64,000 bases of DNA from Streptomyces sp. SPB162 (lineage in GTDB: Bacteria > Actinomycetota > Actinomycetes > Streptomycetales > Streptomycetaceae), in NCBI RefSeq assembly GCF_029504575.1, contig NZ_JAQFII010000001.1, positions 4,161,001 through 4,225,000 on the forward strand. The letters are read 5' to 3'. The position numbers and the translations under genes were made by a program. The stretch's first letter is position 1; every line of letters starts with the position of its first letter. This document shows positions 9,216 to 17,590 of this stretch, in pieces. The notes under the pieces were generated by a model. That model did no database searches and was not told where the DNA came from. It saw only the letters and a program-made list of their open reading frames with translations.

Positions 9216-9383
9216 CTACCAGCGATACCAGCGGTTGCGGCCGCCGGAATGCGTGCCCCGCATGACGAAGCCGAGCAGCCAGACGACCAGCACCACGACC
9301 GCGACCCACCAAAGGATCTTGAGCGCGAAGCCGGCGCCGAACAGAATCAGCGCGAGCAGTAGAACCAGAAGCAGTGGACCCAT
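9216..9383 (-). CDS. Small hydrophobic membrane protein
   Basis: 55 residues beginning MGPLLLVLLLALILFG at the ATG ending at 9383, with AGGAGG about 9 bases upstream; this decides against longer starts to 9434. One long or two closely spaced membrane spans (residues ~2-22 and ~24-43) are followed by a basic tail GGRNRWYRW. This type of very short 'hydrophobic protein' recurs in Streptomyces genomes, but I know of no assigned function. A strong terminator lies downstream at 9144-9176. Confidence 0.75.
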   Translation of the reverse strand: MGPLLLVLLLALILFGAGFALKILWWVAVVVLVVWLLGFVMRGTHSGGRNRWYRW

Positions 9384-9522
9384 GGTTATCAACCTCCTGA
9401 CCAGCGGATGCCCGGTCATGCGCGGGTCATGCATCCCACATCCGAACCTGGTCAGGAAGCGGGTCGGGTCGGTCCCGTGGTCGGTGGCGCGGCCGGTGCC
9501 ATGGTCAGGGGGAAACGCGTGG

Positions 9523-9559
9523 AGGGGCCCCGGAGCCGTACCTGGCTTCCGGGGCCCCT
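9523..9559. terminator. Hairpin terminator
   Basis: Arms 9523-9534 and 9548-9559 form a 12-bp GC-rich stem around a 13-base loop. It lies just after the stop of the putative small minus-strand gene at 9570. Confidence 0.55.
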
Positions 9560-9569
9560 TGGGGCGGAT

Positions 9570-9716
9570 TCAAACACCATCTACATCTACCGGCTTCTGC
9601 GTGCCGGTCCTGCCGTGTTCGCACTGCCACGTCGGGGGATCGCGGCGTGCGGGGATCTTGAATGCTTGACCGGGGACCACCTTCCAATCCGGGGCCTTGC
9701 GAGTGCCCGCACACAC
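9570..9716 (-). CDS. Possible 48-residue protein
   Basis: Weakly supported. From a GTG at 9716 the frame gives MCAGTRKAPDWKVVPGQAFK, continuing with PPTWQCEHGRTGT and ending VDVDGV. The composition looks coding, with two cysteines in a possible zinc-ribbon-like arrangement, and a hairpin terminator follows 11 bp after the stop. No good ribosome binding site is visible. The frame stays open upstream to 9911, so this could instead be the 3' relic of a longer gene. Confidence 0.35.
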   Translation of the reverse strand: MCAGTRKAPDWKVVPGQAFKIPARRDPPTWQCEHGRTGTQKPVDVDGV

Positions 9717-9833
9717 CTGCTGTGCGGACGATCCTGATGGTGTTGCTCCGAACCTTTCCTGCTCGTACCTGAACGAAGAGAAGTACTGACCTGCTGGTAC
9801 TTCAGATACTGCGGTCCTGCCACTACGACCTGC

Positions 9834-10084
9834 GCGGCGGCCCCTTCCGGGCCACCCGACCCGGCAATCAACCCTGCGGCCCTCCCGCGTGAAGCGGCCG
9901 CCGAATTCCACTGCCGTGCCGTACCGACCTCCTGGTGCGCGCGCCCGCAGCCGGCGCCTTCACCGAGAGACCTGCTCTCGCTGCTGCCCTTCCGTCACGG
10001 CGGCCCCTGTGCGGGCCACCCGGCCCGGCAATCAACCCTGCGGCCCTCGTGCACTTGACCGGCCGCCGGATTCCATCACCGTGC
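9834..10084. repeat. Imperfect ~87-bp direct repeat in non-coding DNA
   Basis: 9834-9920 and 9997-10084 share long identical blocks, for example cccggcaatcaaccctgcgg, and end in similar accggccgcc(g)gattcca and gtgcc segments. The period is ~164 bp. The stretch 9717-10278 otherwise holds no gene I can support; an aagtac/gtactt inverted pair lies near 9780-9801. The repeats suggest duplication of a mobile-element end or of a structured untranslated region. Confidence 0.55.
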
Positions 10085-10278
10085 CTACACGCTGCGCGGC
10101 AGTTCGTGTCTGCCGCGCCCTGCTGTCTTCTTGGCTACGACAGGAACACTACCCACACCCCGGGGCGAATGTCTACTGCACTCAAGATAGATTTTCGTGA
10201 CAGGGAGAGGAAGGCATACTGCTCCCGTCCAGAACGGCCAGAGAGTGCGTCAGAGCCCGGAAGGGGCAGGAGAAGGGC

Positions 10279-10674
10279 ATGCGAACCGACCGTTCCCGGG
10301 TCCCGGAGACCGATATCTGCGACCTGTGCGCCCGACGGCTCACCGACGGATGCCGGCTCGGCCTGGTCCAGGACTCCTCCGCGATCCACACCCGCACCCC
10401 GGCGCGCGACGGCAGGCGACTGGTCGTCGCCTGCTCCCCCGAGCACCTGGCCGTTCTGCAACAGGAGTACCGAGCCCGCCCGTACGTGCCCGAGGAACTG
10501 TGGGCCGGCCAGATCGACCGCGCCCAGGCGCTCCAGCCCCCACCGCCCACCCGCGAGGCACTGGCGGCGGCCACCGGCCTGAGCCCCCTGGAGATCCAGC
10601 GCGCCCTGGCCTGGAAGAAACACCGCAACTGGCAACTACGGGACGAGGACCCACGGACCCCGGAAGTCGGCTGA
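10279..10674 (+). CDS. Hypothetical protein with treble-clef-like cysteines
   Basis: 131 residues from ATG 10279 with AGGAGAAGGGC upstream. The N-terminus carries CDLCARRLTDGC, and a later CSPEHL sits where a further Cys/His ligand pair would be, so a zinc-binding fold over residues ~13-65 is likely. The C-terminal half is helical (TREALAAATGLSPLEIQRAL) and may contain a helix-turn-helix. I do not recognise a family. It converges with the frame-broken gene at 10704-11200, and only 30 bp separate the ends. Confidence 0.6.
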   Translation: MRTDRSRVPETDICDLCARRLTDGCRLGLVQDSSAIHTRTPARDGRRLVVACSPEHLAVLQQEYRARPYVPEELWAGQIDRAQALQPPPPTREALAAATGLSPLEIQRALAWKKHRNWQLRDEDPRTPEVG

Positions 10675-10703
10675 AGGTCCCCGAGGGGGCAGTGGCGTCG
10701 TGG

Positions 10704-11200
10704 TCAGGAGCTGCCGGCGGTGCCGCGCCGCCAGTCGTCGAACTCCGCCACGACGTTCCGAAGGCGCCACTGGGGGCTCTTCACGAACATGCCGCGGAGT
10801 TCGAGGACACGGGGACCGTGGCCGGAAGGTAGTCGTCGTCCTCGTAGAGGTCCTCATGGTCCGGATCCTCCATGGGATCACCGGGAACCCCCACGAAGGG
10901 GCCCTCCCACACGTCGGGGTCGGTCGGGGAGCCGGGGTTGTGCTTCCAGACGCCGCCGGCGCGCACGCAGACCTCGCCGAGGTACCACGCGGGTACGGTC
11001 ACCCGCGGGGTGCGCTGAGCGGCTTGCACGTCATCCCAGGAGGAGAACTGAGCCCTGATCACCGTCTCGAGGCTGTCCACCGAGTCCGGGGAGAAGTCCC
11101 AGACGCCGGGGTGGGCGGCGGCCCACTGAGGGAACGCCGCTTCCTGCTCCTGTAGCCAGGCCGTGAGCCGGGGGTGGTTCGTCCATTGCCGCTCGGTCAT
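10704..11200 (-). pseudogene. Hypothetical gene broken by a one-base deletion
   Basis: The start is the ATG at 11200 (MTERQWTNHPRLTAWL). The frame reads sensibly for ~125 codons to DDDYLP and then runs to a stop at 10781. In another frame the protein clearly continues from ~10825 to 10704 (RGMFVKSPQWRLRNVVAEFD...). The whole span is 497 nt, one base short of a multiple of three. So either a recent single-base deletion near 10820-10828 or a sequencing error breaks the gene. The intact product would be ~165 residues, acidic, Trp-rich and of unknown function. A MITE-like element begins 11 bp before the start codon and probably displaced the original promoter. Confidence 0.65.
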
Positions 11201-11210
11201 GGTCCAAACC

Positions 11211-11391
11211 CTAAAGGGTGTTGCGCAAGTCCCGCCTGGCCCGCGACGCCTGGCCCGCACGCCTGCTGCGTTGTCGGGCTCGTCCAGGTACGTCCGGTAC
11301 GAGGACGACCCTCCGCCGTGCAGTCGCCCGCACCCGACGCCGCGGACCCCGCCCTCACGGGCGACGGCGCTCCTTTCGCAACACCCTTTAG
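11211..11391. mobile_element. MITE-like element, 181 bp with 15-bp perfect terminal inverted repeats
   Basis: ctaaagggtgttgcg at 11211-11225 is the exact reverse complement of 11377-11391. TA occurs at both ends, compatible with a TA target. There is no transposase inside. The outer 30 bases of the left end recur, inverted, at 42169-42200. The element sits between the start of the minus-strand pseudogene and the signal-peptide gene. Confidence 0.7.
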
Positions 11392-11576
11392 GTGAGTGCG
11401 TAAGGGTCCTGTGGAGAACGGGAGTTGGGGGACGGCGCGCCGGGAAATCTGTGGGGCTCCTGTGCGTCGGGGGGCTAGCGTGGGCCACTTGTGCGGCGCC
11501 ACTGACCACGGGGGCCCCTGGCGTCGCCGCGCTCTCTTCCTCACCGGATCTGGGCTCCCTGGGAAGACACATTCAC

Positions 11577-13859
11577 GTGAATCATCCGATAACCACACGC
11601 CACCGCGTATGGGCACGGGCCGCGGTCGCTCTCGCGACCGTCGGCATCCTCTCCGTCAGCGGCCTGCCGCAACTTCAGGGCACCGCCGACGCGGCGGGCA
11701 AGGCGCAGCGATGCGACGAGAAGTTCAACCTGACCGGCAAGCCGACGGATGCGGGCAAGTTGCCCTGGGCGAACGGGGACGCGAAACGTCCCGAGGCCGA
11801 CTGGGACTCCTACGACTTCCCGAATCAGCGCCAGGCGATGGACGGCCTCACCCTGCCGGACGATCCGGCGGAGCAGGCAAAGATCCTCAACAAGCTCGAA
11901 GGGTCCTACAAGAACTACCCGGAGGGCACCCCCGACCGGGTCTTCGCCACCTACAAGGACTATCTGGGGCGCAACGGCGGAACGGACACCAAGTACGGGG
12001 GCTTCAGCAACTGGCTGAACGAGGCGTACATCGAGGTCTACGGGCGCAACCCGCGTGGCGAGGCCTATCACGCCAAGGTCGTCAAGGACCTGGGACTGAC
12101 CGGACCTGACTGGATCTGCGAGGAGACGGTCAAGGTTCGCGACCCGCAGACCGGCAAGCCCTACGAGCGGCGCTTCGACGCGTTCAACCGGCGGACCAAA
12201 GAGGCGGTGGAGATCAAGTCCGGCGGCAATCACGACACCACCCAGGCCCCGAAGGACCGCGCGTTCCTGAGGGACCCGCAGTACAAGGACTACAAGCTCC
12301 GGTACGCCTTCGGCCAGCCGCAGACCAAGGACACCCTCCGGTACACGCAGAGCCTCAAGGAGATCGGCGGGGCGGGCCGGGTGACGACGTACGAGCACGT
12401 CGCCACCCCGACGGCGAAGTTCGAGCCGGGCAAGTACACCGCCCAGGACACCAGGAACAGCATCGGCCGCGGTTCCGACGTCATCCGGCAGTCGCCCGCG
12501 ACGCCCGGCGACATGAAGCGTCAGTTGGACCGCATCCGCGCGGGCGACCCCAACGGCCTGCGCGTACGCGGCCCCGGTGGCGTCGACTTCTCCACCCTCG
12601 AACTCCGCTACGTGGGCAAGCCGGTCAAGGGCCAAGGCCTGAACTACTCGTTCGCCGCGAACAAGGTCGACGAGTCCGACGGCCTCGGCTACGGCGGCCG
12701 GGAGAAGGCCGAGCTCATCTCCGACAGCTTCTTCACCTGGCTCGCTCTGACGCCGGACAAGTTCTGGGTCAACCTCAACCCGGACCAGCCCGACAGGATC
12801 ATGGACAAGACGTTCGGCGCGACCGACGCCGGCCGCGTCCTGCTCCAGGCGGACCTGGAGATGAAGCACGACTACGCCAAGGACATGGACCCCCGCACCG
12901 GGGTCGGCAAGCAGCTCTGGGACAAGCTCCAGTCGGAGAACATCCCCTGCACCCACGGCGTACGGAACTGGATCGTCCCCAAGCCGGCGGAGGTCCGTGA
13001 ACAGGACGGCGGCCTCTACATCCTCGACGCCCCGCTGAAGGTCAACTCGGTCCCGCAGGACTTCACGACCCCGAGCCCGAACGGCCAGTGCAACCTCACC
13101 GAGGCCCAGCACAAGCGGGTGCAGCAGCTCATGGACTCGGTGATCGTCCCGGACATCGAGAAGAAGGTGAACACGGACGCCAAGTACGCCGACCTGCGCA
13201 GCGTCTACAACGCGCGCGTCGCGGCCGAGTGGATCCGCCAGCAGGACGCGAAGTCGCCGACGGACTACCACGCGACCGTCAACAGCAACAAGGTGGGCAA
13301 CTGGCCGCTGCGCGGGAAGAACGCTTCCTGGACCCCGGAGCAGACCTACAAGGACTACGTGAAGTCCTTCACCCAGGGCGACTACAGCTACCCGTGCGAG
13401 AAGGCCGGCCAGAACTCCGTCTGCGTCATGGGAGGCGTCGACTTCTCCAAGTCGCCGAAGCAGAACATCAGCCCGGCCCGGTTCACCGCCGAGCACAAGA
13501 ACCTGCCCCGCACCACCGACATCTCGGTGAAGTCGATGACGGACGACGCCGAGAACAAGGCCCTGCTCGCCCTCGGCGGCAACACGGCCGCCCACACCGG
13601 CACCGGCCCGACGCCGACGCCCACCCCGACGCCGACCCACACCGGTCAGCCGTCCACCCCTCCGGCCGGCCACACTCCCAGCCCCGGGCACACCGCCCAG
13701 GGAGGCAACGCCGCGCCGCCGAGTGACCACCACGGCGGAGGCGGCCTGGCGAACACCGGCACCCAAATCGCCGGGATCGCCGGCACGGCCCTCGCGCTCC
13801 TCACGGCCGGCGCAGGCCTCGTCTGGTGGCGCCGCCACAAGACCGCCACCGCCGGCTAA
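11577..13859 (+). CDS. Sortase-anchored surface protein with PD-(D/E)XK-like motif
   Basis: 760 residues from GTG 11577 (GGGAAG ten bases upstream); the longer open frame upstream only translates the MITE. A signal peptide spans ~10-37 (TADAA before GKAQRC). Residues ~195-215 contain RFDAFNRRTKEAVEIKSG, whose D...ExK spacing resembles PD-(D/E)XK nucleases. A well-ordered domain at ~330-460 (DSFFTWLALTPDKFWVNLNP) is unfamiliar. Then come a Pro/Thr repeat linker (TPTPTPTPTH) and an LANTG sorting signal with membrane span and RRHK tail, the LAXTG type used by Streptomyces class E sortase. The product is inferred to be wall-anchored. Nuclease activity is speculative. Confidence 0.75.
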   Translation: MNHPITTRHRVWARAAVALATVGILSVSGLPQLQGTADAAGKAQRCDEKFNLTGKPTDAGKLPWANGDAKRPEADWDSYDFPNQRQAMDGLTLPDDPAEQAKILNKLEGSYKNYPEGTPDRVFATYKDYLGRNGGTDTKYGGFSNWLNEAYIEVYGRNPRGEAYHAKVVKDLGLTGPDWICEETVKVRDPQTGKPYERRFDAFNRRTKEAVEIKSGGNHDTTQAPKDRAFLRDPQYKDYKLRYAFGQPQTKDTLRYTQSLKEIGGAGRVTTYEHVATPTAKFEPGKYTAQDTRNSIGRGSDVIRQSPATPGDMKRQLDRIRAGDPNGLRVRGPGGVDFSTLELRYVGKPVKGQGLNYSFAANKVDESDGLGYGGREKAELISDSFFTWLALTPDKFWVNLNPDQPDRIMDKTFGATDAGRVLLQADLEMKHDYAKDMDPRTGVGKQLWDKLQSENIPCTHGVRNWIVPKPAEVREQDGGLYILDAPLKVNSVPQDFTTPSPNGQCNLTEAQHKRVQQLMDSVIVPDIEKKVNTDAKYADLRSVYNARVAAEWIRQQDAKSPTDYHATVNSNKVGNWPLRGKNASWTPEQTYKDYVKSFTQGDYSYPCEKAGQNSVCVMGGVDFSKSPKQNISPARFTAEHKNLPRTTDISVKSMTDDAENKALLALGGNTAAHTGTGPTPTPTPTPTHTGQPSTPPAGHTPSPGHTAQGGNAAPPSDHHGGGGLANTGTQIAGIAGTALALLTAGAGLVWWRRHKTATAG

Positions 13860-13861
13860 GA

Positions 13862-14017
13862 GCTGTCCCGTCATCCCTGGTGGATCAGCGCGCGGCGTCA
13901 GATGCGGTGCATCAGACGGCGGAGGGGCGCCCGCATACTGGATGTATTCGGGCATTCCGACAACGAAGCGAGGTGCCGTAGCTGACGTCGGGCGCCCGCC
14001 AGGGAATACGGGACAGC
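13862..14017. mobile_element. MITE-like element, 156 bp
   Basis: gctgtcccgtcatccctgg (13862-13880) pairs with 13999-14017 at 17 of 19 positions. TA flanks both sides, and the left TA is part of the upstream gene's TAA stop. A second internal inverted pair (gggcgcccg at 13925-13933 and 13990-13998) could fold the element into a long hairpin. No coding sequence is inside. Confidence 0.6.
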
Positions 14018-14054
14018 CTTAGCACCATCTGACGGCTGACACGGCCCGAGGCCG

Positions 14055-14084
14055 AAAGGGCGCCCCCTGACAGGGGCGCCCTTT
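14055..14084. terminator. Rho-independent-type hairpin
   Basis: Arms aaagggcgcccc (14055-14066) and 14073-14084 are perfectly complementary with a 6-base loop, followed by a short T run. This is the likely terminator of the sortase-anchored protein gene, displaced downstream by the MITE. Confidence 0.75.
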
Positions 14085-14341
14085 TGCTGCTGCGGCCTGC
14101 CGGCCGGCACGGCCGTGGTGCGAAACCCAACACGGTCCCGCTGTCAGTGCGAGCGGCTAGGGTCGACGTCGCACGGTCGGTGGCGAGGAATCCAGCTCTG
14201 GAGAACAGCTTCATCCCTGACACTGTCTGGGGGCGGCCCGGGTATCCAGCCCGTGGCCCAACCAACGATCAGGCTTCGTTGATGGCTCAGCGTGACCTGA
14301 CTGCGCCGACCGCCGCGCACAGCACTACTCCATGTTCACCA

Positions 14342-14405
14342 CGGAGGTCTTGAAAACCGTCGTGGCAGCGATGTCACCGTGAGTTCGAATCTCACATCCT
14401 CCGCA
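14342..14405 (+). pseudogene. 3' fragment of tRNA-Ser(UGA), probable attachment-site scar
   Basis: The sequence holds an anticodon loop cttgaaa (anticodon TGA), a long variable arm, an intact T arm (gagttcgaatctc) and a 3' acceptor strand catcctcc. No complementary ggaggatg 5' half or D arm precedes it. A lone 3' tRNA half is the usual footprint of integration by a tyrosine recombinase at a tRNA gene. A degenerate integrase lies 600 bp downstream. Confidence 0.7.
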
Positions 14406-14421
14406 GCCAGAGGTATTACGA

Positions 14422-14452
14422 GGTCCCCGGACCAGGACATCGGTCGGGGACC
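14422..14452 (+). terminator. Hairpin downstream of the tRNA-Ser fragment
   Basis: ggtccccg (14422-14429) pairs with 14445-14452, extended by acc/ggt after a one-base bulge. This is probably the native tRNA terminator carried with the 3' half. Confidence 0.5.
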
Positions 14453-14533
14453 GCTCTCATGCGCGCTCTCTGCTGGTGACCGTGGTTCCCCGTTCTGTCG
14501 GGCACGGATCGGGCACGGCGCCTTCTGATCAGC

Positions 14534-14968
14534 TCACGGCTGCGGCGAGCTGGCAGCGATCTCAAATCCGGAGGACTCGTCCCACGGAACCGCCTTCCAG
14601 ATGCTGACCGCTGCGGCCCATATTCGATTCACCAGGGGCCAGTCGGGGTTGTCTCCGCCGAGGGTGACGCTGGCCAGCAGGTCGCATCCCCAGATGCCCT
14701 GCTCATCGTTGGGCGACGCGGCGATCACCGACTCTGCGATCTCTGCAACGCCCACGTGTACTTCAAGCATGAGCAAGTCCGAGACGGACCAGTCGCTGGT
14801 ACTGCTCTTAGTGCCGAGTTTGAACGCGGCCACCGAATCATCGAAGGGGCCCAGTGACTCGCCTACCAGAGGTTCGCCGGTCTCGAGCAGATAGTCCAGC
14901 AGGCGATCAAGTGCCTCGTCTCCTCTCGCTTCTCCCGAGCGGCAGAAAAAGCTGAGCTGGTAGGCCAT
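14534..14968 (-). CDS. Hypothetical acidic protein
   Basis: 144 residues from the ATG at 14968 (MAYQLSFFCRSGEARGDEAL) with GGGGGA just upstream. It is acidic and soluble with no recognised domain; WSVSDLLMLEVHVGV, NDEQGIWGCDLLASV and a Trp-rich C-terminal part suggest an alpha/beta fold of the kind seen in immunity-type proteins. That is only an impression. It diverges from the degenerate integrase and lies inside the tRNA-bounded accessory segment, so it is likely cargo of the vanished element. Confidence 0.6.
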   Translation of the reverse strand: MAYQLSFFCRSGEARGDEALDRLLDYLLETGEPLVGESLGPFDDSVAAFKLGTKSSTSDWSVSDLLMLEVHVGVAEIAESVIAASPNDEQGIWGCDLLASVTLGGDNPDWPLVNRIWAAAVSIWKAVPWDESSGFEIAASSPQP

Positions 14969-14989
14969 GATTCCCCCGTCGTCCGACGA

Positions 14990-15937
14990 TTGCCCGCGCA
15001 TCGTAGTCTCAGCTCCATAGTGCTGAACGACCGGTGGCGAGAGCTGTACGGCCGACTGCTGCGGCTGCACATCCTGCCGACCTTCCAGGCCTGGGAACCG
15101 GACGAGATCACGCCGCCCTGGATCCGGACCTGGAGGGCCGAACGGCTGGAGGTCACGGGGGCAACGACGGTGGCCACGTCGTACCGGCTGGTGAAAGCCA
15201 TCCTGGAGACGGCGACCGAAGACGAACTGATTCGCCGTAATCCCCGCCGCATCCGGGGTGCGGGCAAGGAGTCGGCGCAGGAACGACCGATCGCGACCGT
15301 TGACCAGGTCGATGCCCTGGCCGAGGCGATCGGGCCGCGCTGGCGGCTGATGGTCTACCTCGCGGCCTACAGCCCTTTGCGTCCGGAGGAACAAGCACCC
15401 TTGCGCCGGCCGGACGCGGATCCCGAGACGATGACACTCACGGTGAAGCAGGCCGCACCGGAGCTGACGACCGGACGGCGGGTGCTGGGCGACACGAAGT
15501 CGGACGCGGGTCGGCGCGTCGTGGTCCTGCCGCGGTTCCTGCTTGGCGACCTGGTGCGGCATCTGGAGTGGTTCGCCGAGAAGGGACCGAACGGGCTGCT
15601 GTTCGTCGGCGAGAAGGGGAAGCCGTTCCGCCGCTCCTCCTTCGGCCGGAAGTGGCGCAAGGCGCGGACTGCGGTCGGCCTGCCGGACACCTTCCGGTTC
15701 TACGACCTGCGCCACACCGGGCACACGCTCTTGACACAGTCGGACGCCACGCTGAAAGACACGATGGTGCGCGCCGGCCAGTCCTCCGAGCGGGCAGCGA
15801 TGATCTACCAGCATTCGGACCGGGAACGTCGGATCGAGGTGGCGGACGGGATCGACGCTCGGGTGCGAGCCAAGAGGAGAGCCGCCGCGGCTGATCCCGA
15901 GCGGCCATCGGGCACGCAACGGGCACGAAACGCCTAG
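14990..15937 (+). pseudogene. Degenerate tyrosine-recombinase integrase
   Basis: The C-terminal ~300 residues of a phage/plasmid-type integrase. The frame opens near 14990 and homologous-looking sequence starts at ~15020 (LNDRWRELYGRLLRLHILP), so the normal N-terminal arm-binding region is missing. The catalytic set is eroded. Arg I is present (SPLRPEE) and so is the terminal Tyr (AAMIYQHS). The box II His of HxxR is Tyr (FYDLRHTG), and the second His of the usual GHSS is Gln (GQSS). I infer an inactive relic. The stop is ~50 bp from the 3' end of tRNA-Gly, a typical integrase position. Confidence 0.75.
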
Positions 15938-15948
15938 CGCGGTCTAGA

Positions 15949-15988
15949 CAACAAAGAAGGCCCCGGTTGATGACCTGGGCCTTTGTTG
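15949..15988 (-). terminator. tRNA-Gly terminator hairpin
   Basis: caacaaag (15949-15956) pairs with ctttgttg (15981-15988), extended internally by ggccc/gggcc with a small bulge. It is immediately downstream of tRNA-Gly on the minus strand. Confidence 0.6.
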
Positions 15989-16062
15989 TGGAGCGAGTGA
16001 CGGGAATCGAACCCGCGCTCTGAGCTTGGGAAGCTCATGTTCTACCATTAAACTACACTCGC
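15989..16062 (-). tRNA. tRNA-Gly (anticodon CCC)
   Basis: Read on the minus strand from 16062: acceptor gcgagtg pairs with cactcgc at the 3' end. The D-loop carries tggtag, the anticodon loop is ttcccaa (CCC), and the T arm is gggttcgattccc. CCA is encoded at 15991-15989. All stems pair. It is a potential integration target for the adjacent integrase relic. Confidence 0.95.
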
Positions 16063-16295
16063 GCGGCACGCCGGTTGGGGCGTGGCACCGTCGCATACTG
16101 TACCGCATCGTTGGCCCTGGGCGTGTTCTGCCTGGGGCCTTCGTGGTGTCGGGGGGTCGGATCCCGGGGTGGGGATGCGGCTGTGGGGGGCGGGTGTTGG
16201 GGCGTAGCGTGGGGGGCGGAGCGGCGTGTGGAAGATGGCCCGTCTTATCCCCTAATGTGGCTTTTGTCGTCCACGAAGGTTGGGGAAGGGAAACG

Positions 16296-16457
16296 ATGGA
16301 GCGCACCGTCGTTCGTTGTGCCGAGGGGCACGTATTCAGCACCGCGACGTTCCCGCTGCAGAATCTGGGAGTCGGCCGGCTGGGTCCCGGGCGGTTGTTG
16401 AGGTGTCCGCGCTGTGCGCGGTTGCGGCATGCGGTGCCGGTGGAGCAGGTGAAGTAG
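16296..16457 (+). CDS. Small zinc-ribbon protein
   Basis: 53 residues from ATG 16296 with GGGGAAGGG upstream. It carries a CxxxH pair (CAEGHVF) and a CPRC pair ~30 residues later, a zinc-ribbon arrangement. Short proteins of this pattern occur commonly next to dcd or tRNA genes in Streptomyces; the function is unknown. It reads in the same direction as dcd, 69 bp upstream of it. Confidence 0.7.
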   Translation: MERTVVRCAEGHVFSTATFPLQNLGVGRLGPGRLLRCPRCARLRHAVPVEQVK

Positions 16458-16526
16458 CGCGCGTGGTGCCACGCGGCTCCGGTCAGGATTGGGCCGGGGC
16501 CGCGTCGTCCGCGTAACCTTCGGGAC

Positions 16527-17102
16527 GTGCTTCTCTCAGACAAGGACATCAGGGCCGAGATCGACAGCGGACGGGTGCGGGTCGACCCCTTCGACGAGTC
16601 GATGGTGCAGCCGTCCAGCATCGACGTGCGGCTGGACCGGCTCTTCCGCGTGTTCGAGAACCACCGGTACCCGCACATCGACCCGGCGGTGGAGCAGAGC
16701 GATCTGACCCGGCTCGTCGAGCCGGAGGGCGACGAGCCGTTCATCCTGCATCCCGGTGAGTTCGTGCTCGCGTCGACCTACGAGGTCATCTCGCTTCCCG
16801 ACGACCTCGCGTCGCGCCTGGAGGGGAAGAGCTCGCTGGGCCGGCTGGGACTGGTGACGCACTCGACGGCCGGGTTCATCGACCCCGGCTTCTCGGGGCA
16901 CGTGACGCTGGAGCTGTCGAACCTGGCGACGCTGCCGATCAAGCTGTGGCCGGGGATGAAGATCGGCCAGTTGTGCCTGTTCCGCCTGACGTCGCCGGCC
17001 GAGCACCCGTACGGCTCGGAGCGGTACGGATCGCGCTACCAGGGACAGCGGGGGCCGACGGCCTCGCGGTCGTTCATGAACTTTCACCGGACGCAGGTCT
17101 GA
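16527..17102 (+). CDS. dcd: dCTP deaminase
   Basis: 191 residues from GTG 16527 ([17 protein letters not shown]). It converts dCTP to dUTP and ammonia for dTMP synthesis, or to dUMP directly if bifunctional. Recognisable motifs: [22 protein letters not shown], the nucleotide-binding [12 protein letters not shown], and [21 protein letters not shown] with the catalytic Glu. Length is normal for the family. Everything downstream to 18.3 kb is decayed, so this is the last intact gene before a scarred stretch. Confidence 0.95.
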   Translation: MLLSDKDIRAEIDSGRVRVDPFDESMVQPSSIDVRLDRLFRVFENHRYPHIDPAVEQSDLTRLVEPEGDEPFILHPGEFVLASTYEVISLPDDLASRLEGKSSLGRLGLVTHSTAGFIDPGFSGHVTLELSNLATLPIKLWPGMKIGQLCLFRLTSPAEHPYGSERYGSRYQGQRGPTASRSFMNFHRTQV

Positions 17103-17590
17103 CATCGCACCCGTACGGGAGAACCTGACATGCGAGGGCTTCGGGCACGCCGTCCGTGAGCTGGCGCAGACGATCGCCGACGACGGGCAGCCCGAAACCA
17201 ATGGGTGAATCTGTTCCTCGTCGACGTTGAGCAGCCGGACGGTCGGCGTTGGGAACACCATGTGGTGCGGAGGCGGCAGCTGGCGGTGGCTGCCGTGGTG
17301 AACGACATGCGCGAGCTATTGATGATGTGGCGGCATCGCTTCATCGCGGACTCCTGGGCGTGGGAGCTGCCCGTGGGTCTCATCGAGGAGGGCGAGACCC
17401 CGGATGAGGCGGCTGCGCGAGAGCCGCTGGGGCGACGCGTATGGGGCCGCCCACGGAGAAGAACGCATCTGACCGGATCGCGTGGATTCCTCTCGATCGG
17501 GTGCGTGGCATGATCGACCGCCGCGAGATCGTTGGTGGCGGCTCGCTCGTGGGCCTGCTGTATGTGCTCATGGATGAGGCCATCCGATGA
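17103..17590 (+). pseudogene. Decayed regulator tail and Nudix hydrolase
   Basis: Directly after dcd a C-terminal scrap (CEGFGHAVRELAQTIADDG) ends at TGA 17206-17208 and overlaps the GTG of a Nudix gene at 17205 (GTGA coupling). The Nudix N-terminus is good (WRHRFIADSWAWELPVGLIE, then GETPDEAAARE). The box breaks off at ~17430. The family C-terminus reappears in another frame at ~17475-17590 (RIAWIPLDRVRGMID...GLLYVLMDEAIR). The rest of the Nudix box is deleted, so no active enzyme is expected. Confidence 0.7.

Noticed and set aside
9935-10582. Plus-strand open frame through the direct repeats into the 10279 gene
   Set aside because: Low-complexity Arg/Pro/Ser composition with no ribosome binding site. 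The treble-clef gene in another frame from ATG 10279 is better supported.
13912-14265. Minus-strand 117-residue frame
   Set aside because: It covers the second MITE-like element and a terminator, with no coding signature.
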